Of a stretch of DNA of 64,000 bases, positions 43,976 to 51,890 are shown piece by piece. Numbering within the stretch: position 1 is the first letter of the stretch; the number at the start of each line of letters is the position of its first letter. A model generated the notes under the pieces. That model saw nothing but the letters and a program-made list of their open reading frames with translations. It had not been told where the DNA came from and did not search any database. This DNA comes from Nitratireductor sp. GISD-1A_MAKvit. Its GTDB lineage: Bacteria > Pseudomonadota > Alphaproteobacteria > Rhizobiales > Rhizobiaceae. A program made the translations under genes and the position numbers. The stretch covers positions 2,045,001-2,109,000 of the forward strand of contig NZ_CP161920.1 of the NCBI RefSeq assembly GCF_040819555.1. Direction: 5' to 3'.

Positions 43976-46633
43976 ATGCAGACCAAACATACCGACTTCC
44001 GCGCCTCCGAGCAAGCCATAGCTTTCCTCCGCTTGCTAGACCCTGACGGACAACACAACCTCGTATCGATCCATCCCGACACAAAATCTGTCTGGGGCCA
44101 GACCTTCGAGCCCGGCGCATGGGCCGAAATGGCGGATTGGATCGATAGCCGGAATGAACGCGAGAACCTATATTTCTCTGTGAACGAGCCGAAGCCCGGA
44201 ACGAGTGGGAAGCTTTCCAAGCGTGACATAGCGCGTTTGCGCGCCGTCTGTGCCGATATCGACCCCAAGGGCGGCGCCGAGCAATTCGCCAGCGAGCGCC
44301 AACGGCTCCAAGGTATCCTCCGGGATTCGAGTGAATGTGCAACGCCGCCGTCAATTGCTGTTGATTCTGGGAACGGTCTGCAGCTCTTCTGGCTACTCGA
44401 TAAGCCGCTGTCAGCCGAAGAGCACGGGGCAGAATTCGAGAACATCGGTCAAGCCATTGCTCGTGAGCTCGGCGGTGACGCCGTCCATAATCTTGATCGA
44501 ATCATGCGCCTGCCAGGAACAATCAACCTGCCGACTCCTTCCAAAAAAGCAAAGGGGCGGAAAGCGGCGCAGGCATCATACAAAGCGCTCGGCAAGGGCC
44601 GTTACTCAATCGACGAGTTGTCGCGTCGCTTTCCGCCACCGAAGAGCGCCGCTGGCGTCGATGGCGTCGGAAATGCCGATCGGGTGGCGCAGGCACGGCG
44701 GCAGATCGACATGGAGCTCGTTACGGGTGCCGCCTCCTTTGACGACCTGCCCCCGGACCTGTCCCAGAAGTTCAAGAAAGCAGTGGCCGCAGATCCAGCG
44801 TTGCGTGACCTTTGGCAAACCGGAAACCATGCCGGCGAAGACCAGACAGCCTCAGGCCGCCGCTTCGCGTTGGCGGGCAGACTCAAATGTTGGCACCCGC
44901 GTGAGGCCATGCGCTTCGATGTGAACGATTACGGGACGCTACTCTGGATCTGGGAATATGCTGTGAACCCCGGCGAAGATGCTTCCGACAAGATAACCGA
45001 GAGGGAAATCGCACGGAGTTGGGGGAAGGCAGATCCGGCCGACACAATCCCGGAGGCGTGGTTTGAACCGCAGCCAGAGCCAGAGAGGGCCGAAGAGAGG
45101 GCAGGCGCTGCGGGCACCTTCCAGTGGCCGGAGCCTTTGGACATCTTCGGAGATGAGCCCCCCGAGGCACTGGCGACGCCGCCCGCCGGTGCCCTGCCTG
45201 ATGTGATCGAACGCTGGTCTCGCAGCGAGGCGCGCCGGAAGGGAGTGCCGCAGGCTTTCACCGCGATGGCCGCTATCACGGTTTGCGCCGCGGCGATCGG
45301 CAGCTCTTTGAAGATCCGGCCTAGGGTGCATGACGACGGATGGACCGAGCCGGCTTGCCTTTGGTCTGTGCTCGTTGCGGAGCCCGGTTCTGCCAAATCG
45401 CCCACGATCTCTGCGGCCGTTAAGCCGCTGCGTGAGATTGACACGGCGTGGCGGAAAAAAGGGGAGGCCGAGCGCGCTGCATGGTTGGCGAGGGAGAATC
45501 TCAGGAAGCCTAAAGAGCGTGGGCGCGAAGCTGAACCCAGAATGCGCCGACTGGTAGTTGACGACGCCACCATGGAGAAACAGGCCCGGATTCACGCAGA
45601 CAACCCCCATGGACTTCTGCGGGATACGGATGAGCTCAAGTCGCTATTGGGCTCCTTGGGCGCGTACAAGAAAAACGCCGACGCTGATCAGGGGCAGCTA
45701 CTCAAGCTGTATGACGGGAGCCCGTTGACGATAGATCGTGTTGGAAGCGGAACAATTTCCGCGGACATAGCGCTCATGTCCCTGATCGCTGGGACGCAAC
45801 CTGCCGTAATCGCGAAGCTCGCTCCGGCTCTCGGGGAAGATGGCGCTTTGCAACGATGCCTGTTCATCCTTGACGATGGCAAGGAACGCCGGGGCGTTGA
45901 TGAGCAACCAGACCGGGAGGCGGTCGAAGCCTATGGGGATCTGGTGCGCGGTTTGGCCGATGCGGCCGGCCTGCGGTCAGGGACGGTCCATCTATCGGCG
46001 GGCGCATACGATGTCCTGCAGCGCATCGGCGAAGATATAGCGGCATTGAAGCACGTGCCAGGCGCTTCGGTGGCTTGGAAAGGTCATGTGGCAAAATGGG
46101 GCAAGATATTGCCGCGCCTTGCGCTCACGTTCCATGCAATCGAGTGCTGGCATTCGTTCGGCGATGTGGGCGTTATCTCTCGAATCCCTGTCGAGCAGAA
46201 CACGGCGGAGATGGCGGCCCGTTTCTCTGGCTTTCTGCTGGCCCATCAGCTCCGCTTCTATCAGACCTATTATGAGGCTGATGAGCGGTCTTCCAATGCG
46301 AAGTGGATTGCCGGCCACATCCTAGCGCATCCAGAAAAGGCGAAGCTCACCCGAAGGGATGTTGGCGGCGCAAAGAAGGATCTCAGGGAACCGGGCGCGA
46401 TGCTGGCCGCAATGGGAGAGCTAGAGGATTTCGGTTGGCTTCGGGTCTTGAAGCGCAACGGGCAAGGCCCGCAGCATTGGGAAATCAATCCGGCTGTCCA
46501 CTCCCGATTCAAAGAACGAGCCCAAAGGGAGAGGCAAATTAGGGAGCAACGTAGAAACGATATCCAGACGGCCGCGAAAGCTAGAAAGAAGATAGACGCG
46601 GACGGATTGTCCGAGAGGTACGCGAATGAGTAG
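43976..46633 (+). CDS. Primase-helicase-like replication protein (DUF3987 domain)
   Basis: The 885-aa protein has an N-terminal RepB-like archaeo-eukaryotic primase region (ARLRAVCADIDPKGG with the paired Asp, then IAVDSGNGLQLFWLLDKPLS). The DUF3987 helicase-like domain begins near residue 430 (ACLWSVLVAEPGSAKSPTIS, a P-loop variant). IMRLPGTINLPTPSKKAKG is typical of element primases. It is expected to open and prime the element's origin. The origin-like inverted repeat begins 16 bases past its stop. Length is normal for satellite and prophage replication proteins. Confidence 0.87.
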   Translation: MQTKHTDFRASEQAIAFLRLLDPDGQHNLVSIHPDTKSVWGQTFEPGAWAEMADWIDSRNERENLYFSVNEPKPGTSGKLSKRDIARLRAVCADIDPKGGAEQFASERQRLQGILRDSSECATPPSIAVDSGNGLQLFWLLDKPLSAEEHGAEFENIGQAIARELGGDAVHNLDRIMRLPGTINLPTPSKKAKGRKAAQASYKALGKGRYSIDELSRRFPPPKSAAGVDGVGNADRVAQARRQIDMELVTGAASFDDLPPDLSQKFKKAVAADPALRDLWQTGNHAGEDQTASGRRFALAGRLKCWHPREAMRFDVNDYGTLLWIWEYAVNPGEDASDKITEREIARSWGKADPADTIPEAWFEPQPEPERAEERAGAAGTFQWPEPLDIFGDEPPEALATPPAGALPDVIERWSRSEARRKGVPQAFTAMAAITVCAAAIGSSLKIRPRVHDDGWTEPACLWSVLVAEPGSAKSPTISAAVKPLREIDTAWRKKGEAERAAWLARENLRKPKERGREAEPRMRRLVVDDATMEKQARIHADNPHGLLRDTDELKSLLGSLGAYKKNADADQGQLLKLYDGSPLTIDRVGSGTISADIALMSLIAGTQPAVIAKLAPALGEDGALQRCLFILDDGKERRGVDEQPDREAVEAYGDLVRGLADAAGLRSGTVHLSAGAYDVLQRIGEDIAALKHVPGASVAWKGHVAKWGKILPRLALTFHAIECWHSFGDVGVISRIPVEQNTAEMAARFSGFLLAHQLRFYQTYYEADERSSNAKWIAGHILAHPEKAKLTRRDVGGAKKDLREPGAMLAAMGELEDFGWLRVLKRNGQGPQHWEINPAVHSRFKERAQRERQIREQRRNDIQTAAKARKKIDADGLSERYANE

Positions 46634-46649
46634 CGTCTCGTATCATTTT

Positions 46650-46767
46650 GCGGACTTTGCGGCTTGCGTGCGCGAAAGGTATATTGCTTTTTTCTTCTCT
46701 CTCTATCTCTCCCCTTATTTTATCAAAAATTTTTCTGTCTCACACGCGCACAAGCCGCAAAGTCCGC
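46650..46767. other. Origin-like inverted repeat after the primase gene
   Basis: Arms GCGGACTTTGCGGCTTG (46650-46666) and its complement (46751-46767) match over 17 bp, and 6 more bp continue after a 2-nt bulge. The 76 bases between are pyrimidine-rich and AT-rich. Two GCGTCCGGT-type repeats follow (see finding). Position next to a primase suggests a replication origin. Confidence 0.55.
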
Positions 46768-46957
46768 AGTTCTTCCTCGGTGTGGGAACGTGCAACCGCA
46801 GGGCCTGTAACCGCTCTTTCGATCCGGTTAGGCCAAAGCGTCCGGTTTTGGATGGGAGCGGAGAGGCGAGACGGGCGAAGCGTCCGGTCCGTTCGGTTCG
46901 GGCTTGTCGGTCGTTTCGGCTCCGAAACCTTACAACGGCTGTAATGTTGGGCGACTG

Positions 46958-47821
46958 ATGAAGAAAAGGCGAAACCGAAGCATCGAGGGCCGCGAGCAAG
47001 CGCGACAAGCAATCATGGGCTGGAACGCTCGGCGGTCGCAGATGCCGCGTTGCGGAGCTAGACGGAAATGGGACGGGCAGCCCTGCGAACAGTTTCCCAT
47101 GGCAAACGGCCGTTGCCGATTTCACGGCGGTAAGACCCCGAAGGGCGAAGGCTGGCGGAAGCCCCAATGGCCCGCGACCGGATCGGCAGAGCGCCGGGAA
47201 GCGAAGCTGCGTAACAAGCTCGCTATGCTGGAAGAGCGCCGGAAGGAACGCAAGTGCAAGCTTGCCCGGATGAGCCCCGAAGAGCGGCAGCGCTGGCAGG
47301 AGAGATGGGGCGGGGACGTAATGCGGCCCGGTTCGGCAGAAGAGCGCCAGGCAGCGAAGGCAGCACGACAAGCGGGAAAAGAGATGCGGGGTTTGCTGCA
47401 GGGACTGTTGCGCCGGCCGGCAAAGGCCCCTCACGCCCCGCAGGAGCCAAACGAGCTTACGCTAAACAAAATGGAGCGGCCCGCCGCTCAGCAGCAGGAA
47501 GGACCGAACATGTCGGCTAAAGAAGATGTAGGCGCGGTTGAAGAAGCACTATTAAGGCGGGTGCGAACTGAGGGTGTCGAGGCGGCTTATAGTGCGGCCC
47601 TTTCGATCTGCCGAGACAAGACGGCTCCGGCCCCTGCGAAGGCTACAGCGGCAACCACGCTGTTTCGCGTGGCCGGGTATTTCGAGAAGCGGGATTCAGG
47701 CCATACGAAGGATCTTCACGAGATGACGCCAGAAGAGGTTAGCCGCGAACTGAGACGCCTGGAGAGTATGGCCCGCGGCGAATCGGGCGGGGGCAAGGAT
47801 CACGGCGGAGTTTTTGACTGA
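46958..47821 (+). CDS. HGGxxTG-motif phage-type protein with small-terminase-like C-terminus
   Basis: From the ATG at 46958 the protein is 287 aa and strongly basic. The N-terminus has RCGARRKWDGQPCEQFPMAN followed by GRCRFHGGKTPKG, a Cys/His motif of prophage-linked proteins. The middle is a long charged helix. The last 90 residues (EEALLRRVRTEGVEAAYSAA, ATAATTLFRVAGYFEKRD) resemble small terminase-like proteins of alphaproteobacterial phages. If so, it could direct packaging of element DNA. No large terminase is present. The homology call is tentative. Confidence 0.6.
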   Translation: MKKRRNRSIEGREQARQAIMGWNARRSQMPRCGARRKWDGQPCEQFPMANGRCRFHGGKTPKGEGWRKPQWPATGSAERREAKLRNKLAMLEERRKERKCKLARMSPEERQRWQERWGGDVMRPGSAEERQAAKAARQAGKEMRGLLQGLLRRPAKAPHAPQEPNELTLNKMERPAAQQQEGPNMSAKEDVGAVEEALLRRVRTEGVEAAYSAALSICRDKTAPAPAKATAATTLFRVAGYFEKRDSGHTKDLHEMTPEEVSRELRRLESMARGESGGGKDHGGVFD

Positions 47822-47892
47822 AGCGAGCCGCCATGACGGTGCCACGACCGCACCGCGGGCGCGAAAAGGGGCAGGGAGGGGCTGTGAACGCC

Positions 47893-48162
47893 CTAGGCCG
47901 GTTTCCGGTATCTTCGCACCAGAGAAGCCCTGCGGGCTCGCTGGCGCGCGTCCTGGGGCGGTTCCGGGCGCTCTTGGGCCGCCGCCCCCAGTCTTGTGCG
48001 ACGCTCTGAAATATATCGCTCGATTTCTCCCCTTGGGATACGAACGGGCGCCCCCGGCAAATATCCTAGTGCGCCGCTAAGTCGAAGCCGCTTCACCGTC
48101 GTTTCGGAGCAGCAAAGCATTTCCGCGGCTTCGCGCTGTGTCAGTAATTGGAGATCCGCCAT
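47893..48162 (-). CDS. Excisionase-like HTH protein
   Basis: From the ATG at 48162 the protein is 89 aa. It has LTQREAAEMLCCSETTVKRL (HTH_17), then PVRIPRGEIERYISER (wing), and an Arg-rich tail. It lies 19 bases after the serine recombinase stop and on the same strand, so they form a two-gene unit opposite to the element's main direction. It could be the recombination directionality factor or DNA-binding partner. Confidence 0.75.
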   Translation of the reverse strand: MADLQLLTQREAAEMLCCSETTVKRLRLSGALGYLPGAPVRIPRGEIERYISERRTRLGAAAQERPEPPQDARQRARRASLVRRYRKPA

Positions 48163-48181
48163 TCTCACCTCCGTTGGGGAG

Positions 48182-48751
48182 TTACCGGGCATCCCGCAAA
48201 ATGCGGAATACGCTAGCCCTGCCAATGCCGAGCTGCGACGCGATGGCGTCGCCGGTCAAGCCTTCTGCTTTCAGCCGGATGACGTCATCCGCCTTTGCGC
48301 GCGCGGTGGGCGCTCGGCCTTTGTATTTCCCGTCCGCCTTTGCTTTGGCTATGCCCTCCCTCTGACGCTCAAGCATCAGGTCGCGTTCAAACTCAGCGAT
48401 GCCGCCGAGCATTGTCAGCATGAGCTTTCCAGTAGGTGTCGACGTGTCAACGTTCATCGAGAGGATACGCAGCGTCACGGCCTTGGAGTCCAGCAGCTTG
48501 GCAATTTGCAACAGGTCCGCCGTAGAGCGGGCCAGCCGGTCAGGCTTGGCGACGACCAGCGTATCTCCTTCGCGCAGATAATCCAGTGCCCTGTCCAGTT
48601 CCGGCCTTTTGGTTGCAACGGCCGACAGCTCCTCGTGAAAGACCTTGGTGCATCCTGCGGCCTCAAGGTCTCTTAGCTGGGCTTCAAGCCCTGCCTTCTG
48701 GTCTGTGGTCGATGTCCTTGCGTATCCGATTACCTGTCCCTGAATTGGCAT
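48182..48751 (-). CDS. Small serine recombinase (resolvase/invertase family)
   Basis: From the ATG at 48751 the protein is 189 aa. The catalytic Ser lies in VIGYARTSTTDQKAGLEAQ, the motif DTLVVAKPDRLARSTADLL holds the conserved Arg pair, and GKLMLTMLGGIAEFERDLM begins the dimer helix. The C-terminal HTH is LKAEGLTGDAIASQLGIGR. Length fits resolvases and invertases such as Gin/Tn3. Its substrate may be an inverted repeat near its start (48774-48842) or another site in the element. Confidence 0.92.
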   Translation of the reverse strand: MPIQGQVIGYARTSTTDQKAGLEAQLRDLEAAGCTKVFHEELSAVATKRPELDRALDYLREGDTLVVAKPDRLARSTADLLQIAKLLDSKAVTLRILSMNVDTSTPTGKLMLTMLGGIAEFERDLMLERQREGIAKAKADGKYKGRAPTARAKADDVIRLKAEGLTGDAIASQLGIGRASVFRILRDAR

Positions 48752-48773
48752 CTCCGGCCCTCCGCATTGCTTG

Positions 48774-48842
48774 AGTATCATTAGGATTAAAGATATTGTG
48801 GTACGATAGTCTCAAAATGTCAACAAGCATTTATATGATACT
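48774..48842. promoter_or_regulatory. AT-rich dyad upstream of the serine recombinase
   Basis: AGTATCAT (48774-48781) and ATGATACT (48835-48842) are complementary arms around an AT-rich stretch directly upstream of the recombinase start. It may be the recombination site or its operator. Confidence 0.35.
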
Positions 48843-48895
48843 GAAACAGGAGGGCCGGCGAGCGGCTCATAGGGGCTTGCCCTATTGATACAGCA

Positions 48896-49192
48896 TTACC
48901 GTCCATGATCGTTGATGCGTCGGAATGCGATCACGTTTGCGCCGAGTTCTTCCCGGATTTCTTTCGAGGAATGCAGTTCCGGAAAAAGCGGGACGCGGCC
49001 ATTGCTCTTCCAGTTTGTGGGGTCCAGATAATCTGTGAGGGCGTCGGCGCGCTCTTTGGCTCGCTCAGCCATACGGGCAATGGTCTCCGGTGTGACTCCG
49101 GCCCGCGTGGAGGTAATTATTGAATCGAGTGCTATGGCGATGGCGTGAGCCTGCATGTCTTCTGGCAGCGTTTCAAAATCGTTAGTGTGCAT
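48896..49192 (-). CDS. Hypothetical element protein
   Basis: From the ATG at 49192 the protein is 98 aa. Segments are LPEDMQAHAIAIALDSIITS, VTPETIARMAERAKERADAL and a C-terminus with KEIREELGANVIAFRRINDH. The fold looks helical and soluble. It is not recognised. It faces the late-type genes at 49490 across a divergent promoter region, so a regulatory role is possible. Confidence 0.55.
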   Translation of the reverse strand: MHTNDFETLPEDMQAHAIAIALDSIITSTRAGVTPETIARMAERAKERADALTDYLDPTNWKSNGRVPLFPELHSSKEIREELGANVIAFRRINDHGR

Positions 49193-49489
49193 GTCGGTTT
49201 CTCCCTTGAGTGGTGTCATAGGTGTCACGATGGACAGAAGGCCGGAGCGAAGCCGCGTCTGTCAATCGATGAGCTGTCAGCCACCAAGCCGGACAAGCCG
49301 GACAAGACCCCCGCCCCCTGGGTATAGTTCATCAGAGGCCGCAAAACTGACGCCGAGCCTTCGTAGAAAATCGCGGCTGGCTGGAACTTTTTTTTTTTTT
49401 TTGGGGGAGCGTTTTTGAGCCTGAAATGACGTCTATTTTCGCAATGCTCGCCCGCACATACTGCCTGCGAAACGGCAGAGAGCGCAGCA
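49193..49489. other. Divergent control region with a run of 15 T
   Basis: About 297 bases lie between oppositely oriented genes. A T15 tract (49388-49402) followed by GGGGG is the striking feature in this GC-rich context. No stem precedes it, so it is not a clear terminator. AAGCCGGAC occurs twice in tandem near 49286-49303. Promoters for both flanking units should be here. Confidence 0.5.
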
Positions 49490-49948
49490 ATGGAACCTAT
49501 CGGCATCGACGACACGGCAGCGTTTGCCGCAGACGAAATTGAGAGGGCAGCCGGCGGCCGTGATGTCGCATGGCACATGTCTAACGGAATCGTGGCATTG
49601 CAACGCGGCATCCAAAAGCGCGAGCTGATTTCTGCATCCCAGCGCGATAGCATCGTACGCGCCGCCCTCAACGCCCGAGACGAGGTTCTGTCTCTGTTCT
49701 CTGGCCCGGAGGACGGGCGACTGGCGGCCAATGGGATGGAGGCGATTATCGGCCTTGCGATCCTCTGGGGCGAGCCTCCCGCTCGCCGTACACTCCGTCA
49801 CCCGCATGTACGGCCAGACCTCGAAGCGTATGCGCGGGTTCTGCGTAATCGCTGCCATAACCTGGCCTTGCTCGATGAGGTGAAGAGCCGAGCCGATGAC
49901 CGACGGGCCGGGCTCGTGCAGAAGATGCTGCGGGAGGCCAGCGCATGA
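49490..49948 (+). CDS. Hypothetical element protein, first of the late-type block
   Basis: The 152-aa protein is helical: GGRDVAWHMSNGIVALQRGI, ISASQRDSIVRAALNARDEV and a C-terminus rich in Arg. No domain is recognised. It overlaps the next gene by 4 bases, the start of a compact same-strand block that ends with the 860-aa protein. A virion-assembly or packaging role is possible from position only. Confidence 0.6.
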   Translation: MEPIGIDDTAAFAADEIERAAGGRDVAWHMSNGIVALQRGIQKRELISASQRDSIVRAALNARDEVLSLFSGPEDGRLAANGMEAIIGLAILWGEPPARRTLRHPHVRPDLEAYARVLRNRCHNLALLDEVKSRADDRRAGLVQKMLREASA

Positions 49949-50412
49949 CGCAGAGCCCCAACGGCCACGCCTCGCAGCTTCTCGACAGAGCCTTTCAGGA
50001 GCTGGTCCCGCTTGTACGCTCTCCGGACCCGCTGCGCTCGCTCATAAGCGGCCTCGATGCCCTTGTTCGGGCGTCCAGCCTGCACCCTGACCTGGCGACA
50101 CTCGATCCTTTCCGATCCCGAACCCTGAACGAAATGCTGGTGGGGCACGCGCCGTTGGTTTATATTTCGACAAATTTCGAAATAAGTGAGGCGGTCGCGG
50201 CCTTGGGTCTTGAAGCGGCTTCCGGGCTATTGACCGAACAGGCCGACGACCTGCGCACAGAACGACTATTGCACACGATGCTTTTGGTTACGGAACTCCG
50301 CAAATGCCTTGCAAGAAACGAGCTGGAGCGGCGCGGCAACCGCTTCGTTAAATCGTCGAATGCCTGGAAGCTTCACGCCGCTCAAAAGCCCGATGGCGAT
50401 TACCTGCAATAA
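49945..50412 (+). CDS. Hypothetical element protein
   Basis: The 155-aa protein contains LRSLISGLDALVRASSLHPD and LEAASGLLTEQADDLRTERL. It is helical and soluble without known motifs. It overlaps the previous gene by 4 bases and is followed 11 bases later by a strong AAAGGAGC site of the next gene. Unknown function. Confidence 0.6.
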   Translation: MTQSPNGHASQLLDRAFQELVPLVRSPDPLRSLISGLDALVRASSLHPDLATLDPFRSRTLNEMLVGHAPLVYISTNFEISEAVAALGLEAASGLLTEQADDLRTERLLHTMLLVTELRKCLARNELERRGNRFVKSSNAWKLHAAQKPDGDYLQ

Positions 50413-50423
50413 AGGAGCGCTCA

Positions 50424-51890
50424 ATGGCGACCCGCAGAAACCCTCTTTCCGGCCGATACTTCAACAACCCCGGCATCGCCTCGGCCATGTCCAATCTGGC
50501 GTCCGCGTTTGCCCCTCCCGGAGCCGACGAGGTTCTGGGATGGGCGAAGGCCAATGCAGCGCGCGATGAGGCGTCCCGCCTGTCCGCCTTGTGGGACGCT
50601 GCGGGCGATGACTTTGACCGCATGGGCGTCGCCGTGGGCCAGTGGAACCCGAACCAGTCCTATTACTCCGTCGACGAGGCCAACGCTACGACGCGGCGCG
50701 GGCAGGACATCGACGCGGCCGTCGCACGCGAAAAGTTCGCTGCAGACAACGAGCGGGCCTTGGCTACGAATGCTGCGGACAATAGGCGACAGGCTATCAC
50801 GTCTATGTACGGCGCGCTGAACCCCGGACAGGTTGCGCCGGCGGTTCCTGCCGAGATGATGGAGCACCTAGGGCTTCCTGCGATCGAAGAGCGCGCAGGT
50901 GCTCCCAAGCTTATCAGCGAGTCAGAGCAGAAAGCACTGGAGCGCCAGCGCCTGCTCGAAAGCGGCCTACTGACCGACGAGGAGCTCGCAGATCACATAT
51001 TTGCAGCGGGGCCGCTTGAGACGGTCGCCACGCCGGACGGGCCGCGATTTGTGACCCGGCGAGACGCTGTCGGGCAGGAGCCGGCAGCGGGCGCAGAGGG
51101 AACCGCCGCCACGCAGCGCATTGACCGGCTTGCCGAAAATCTTATGGCGACCGGCGACATCCTCGACCCTTATGAGGCCCGGAACGTAGCGACAGCTATC
51201 ACCGATGGGCGGTACAAGGTCGATCGACATCCTGTCACGAAGGAAATGCAGGTTGTGGACCTGGCCACGGGCGAAGTTCTGTACGGTAGCGGCAAGACCT
51301 CGGCGGACGCACCCGGAGTCACGAGCCCGACAGCGGCACCACAGGACAGCAGGTTTGGGGCCCAATATCCTGGCTCACAGGAGGCATTTGGGATCGAAGG
51401 CGCATTGAAGGGCGCAATCAACACCGCGGGGGACGTCACAGGCGTCGGCGCGCCGTACCCGGACGCGCAGCAGACGCAAGGCGATTTCGCCGTGCTGCGC
51501 GAAAATCTGCTGAACGATGCCGCGTCGGCATATAATGGCCGCGTTCCCTCGTGGTTACTGCAGAATATCCGGGATCTGACCCCGGCCGCCGGCTCGGTGT
51601 TCGAAGGCCCGACCGGTGCGCAGTCTAAGCTACGGGCACTAGGAAGGAGTTTCGAGCAGGCATTGCAGGGGGTGGAGCAGCAGCTCGGAAGCGAGCTCAG
51701 CCCCCAGCGTCGACAGGAGCTCGAAGCGCGGGCCGTCGCGCTGCAGGAAGGCATTGAGCGCGTATCGGACGCTCTCAACTCATTCGAAAACCCGCAACCG
51801 ACGCCAGCCGACGGGCAGGCAACACAACCCGCCGATGCGGACGGATGGACTGTTATGCCGAATGGCGTTCGCATCAGGGAGATCCGCTAA
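50424..51890 (+). CDS. Phage internal-virion/DNA-ejection-like protein
   Basis: The 488-aa protein is preceded by AAAGGAGC. The sequence is Ala- and Gln-rich and helical (FAADNERALATNAADNRRQA). It ends with SPQRRQELEARAVALQEGIE. Such features fit internal virion proteins of podophages, though the similarity is weak and not shown by a specific motif. The last base of its stop is the first base of the next gene (TAATG), so translation is coupled, as in ejection protein pairs. Confidence 0.6.
   Translation: MATRRNPLSGRYFNNPGIASAMSNLASAFAPPGADEVLGWAKANAARDEASRLSALWDAAGDDFDRMGVAVGQWNPNQSYYSVDEANATTRRGQDIDAAVAREKFAADNERALATNAADNRRQAITSMYGALNPGQVAPAVPAEMMEHLGLPAIEERAGAPKLISESEQKALERQRLLESGLLTDEELADHIFAAGPLETVATPDGPRFVTRRDAVGQEPAAGAEGTAATQRIDRLAENLMATGDILDPYEARNVATAITDGRYKVDRHPVTKEMQVVDLATGEVLYGSGKTSADAPGVTSPTAAPQDSRFGAQYPGSQEAFGIEGALKGAINTAGDVTGVGAPYPDAQQTQGDFAVLRENLLNDAASAYNGRVPSWLLQNIRDLTPAAGSVFEGPTGAQSKLRALGRSFEQALQGVEQQLGSELSPQRRQELEARAVALQEGIERVSDALNSFENPQPTPADGQATQPADADGWTVMPNGVRIREIR

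Noticed and set aside
46626..46958. 110-aa ORF overlapping the primase stop
   Set aside because: It covers the inverted repeat and pyrimidine tract, has low-complexity content and no family features.
47814..48080. 88-aa plus-strand ORF after the HGG-motif gene
   Set aside because: It runs opposite to the excisionase-like gene and has an unstructured, Pro/Ala-rich sequence.
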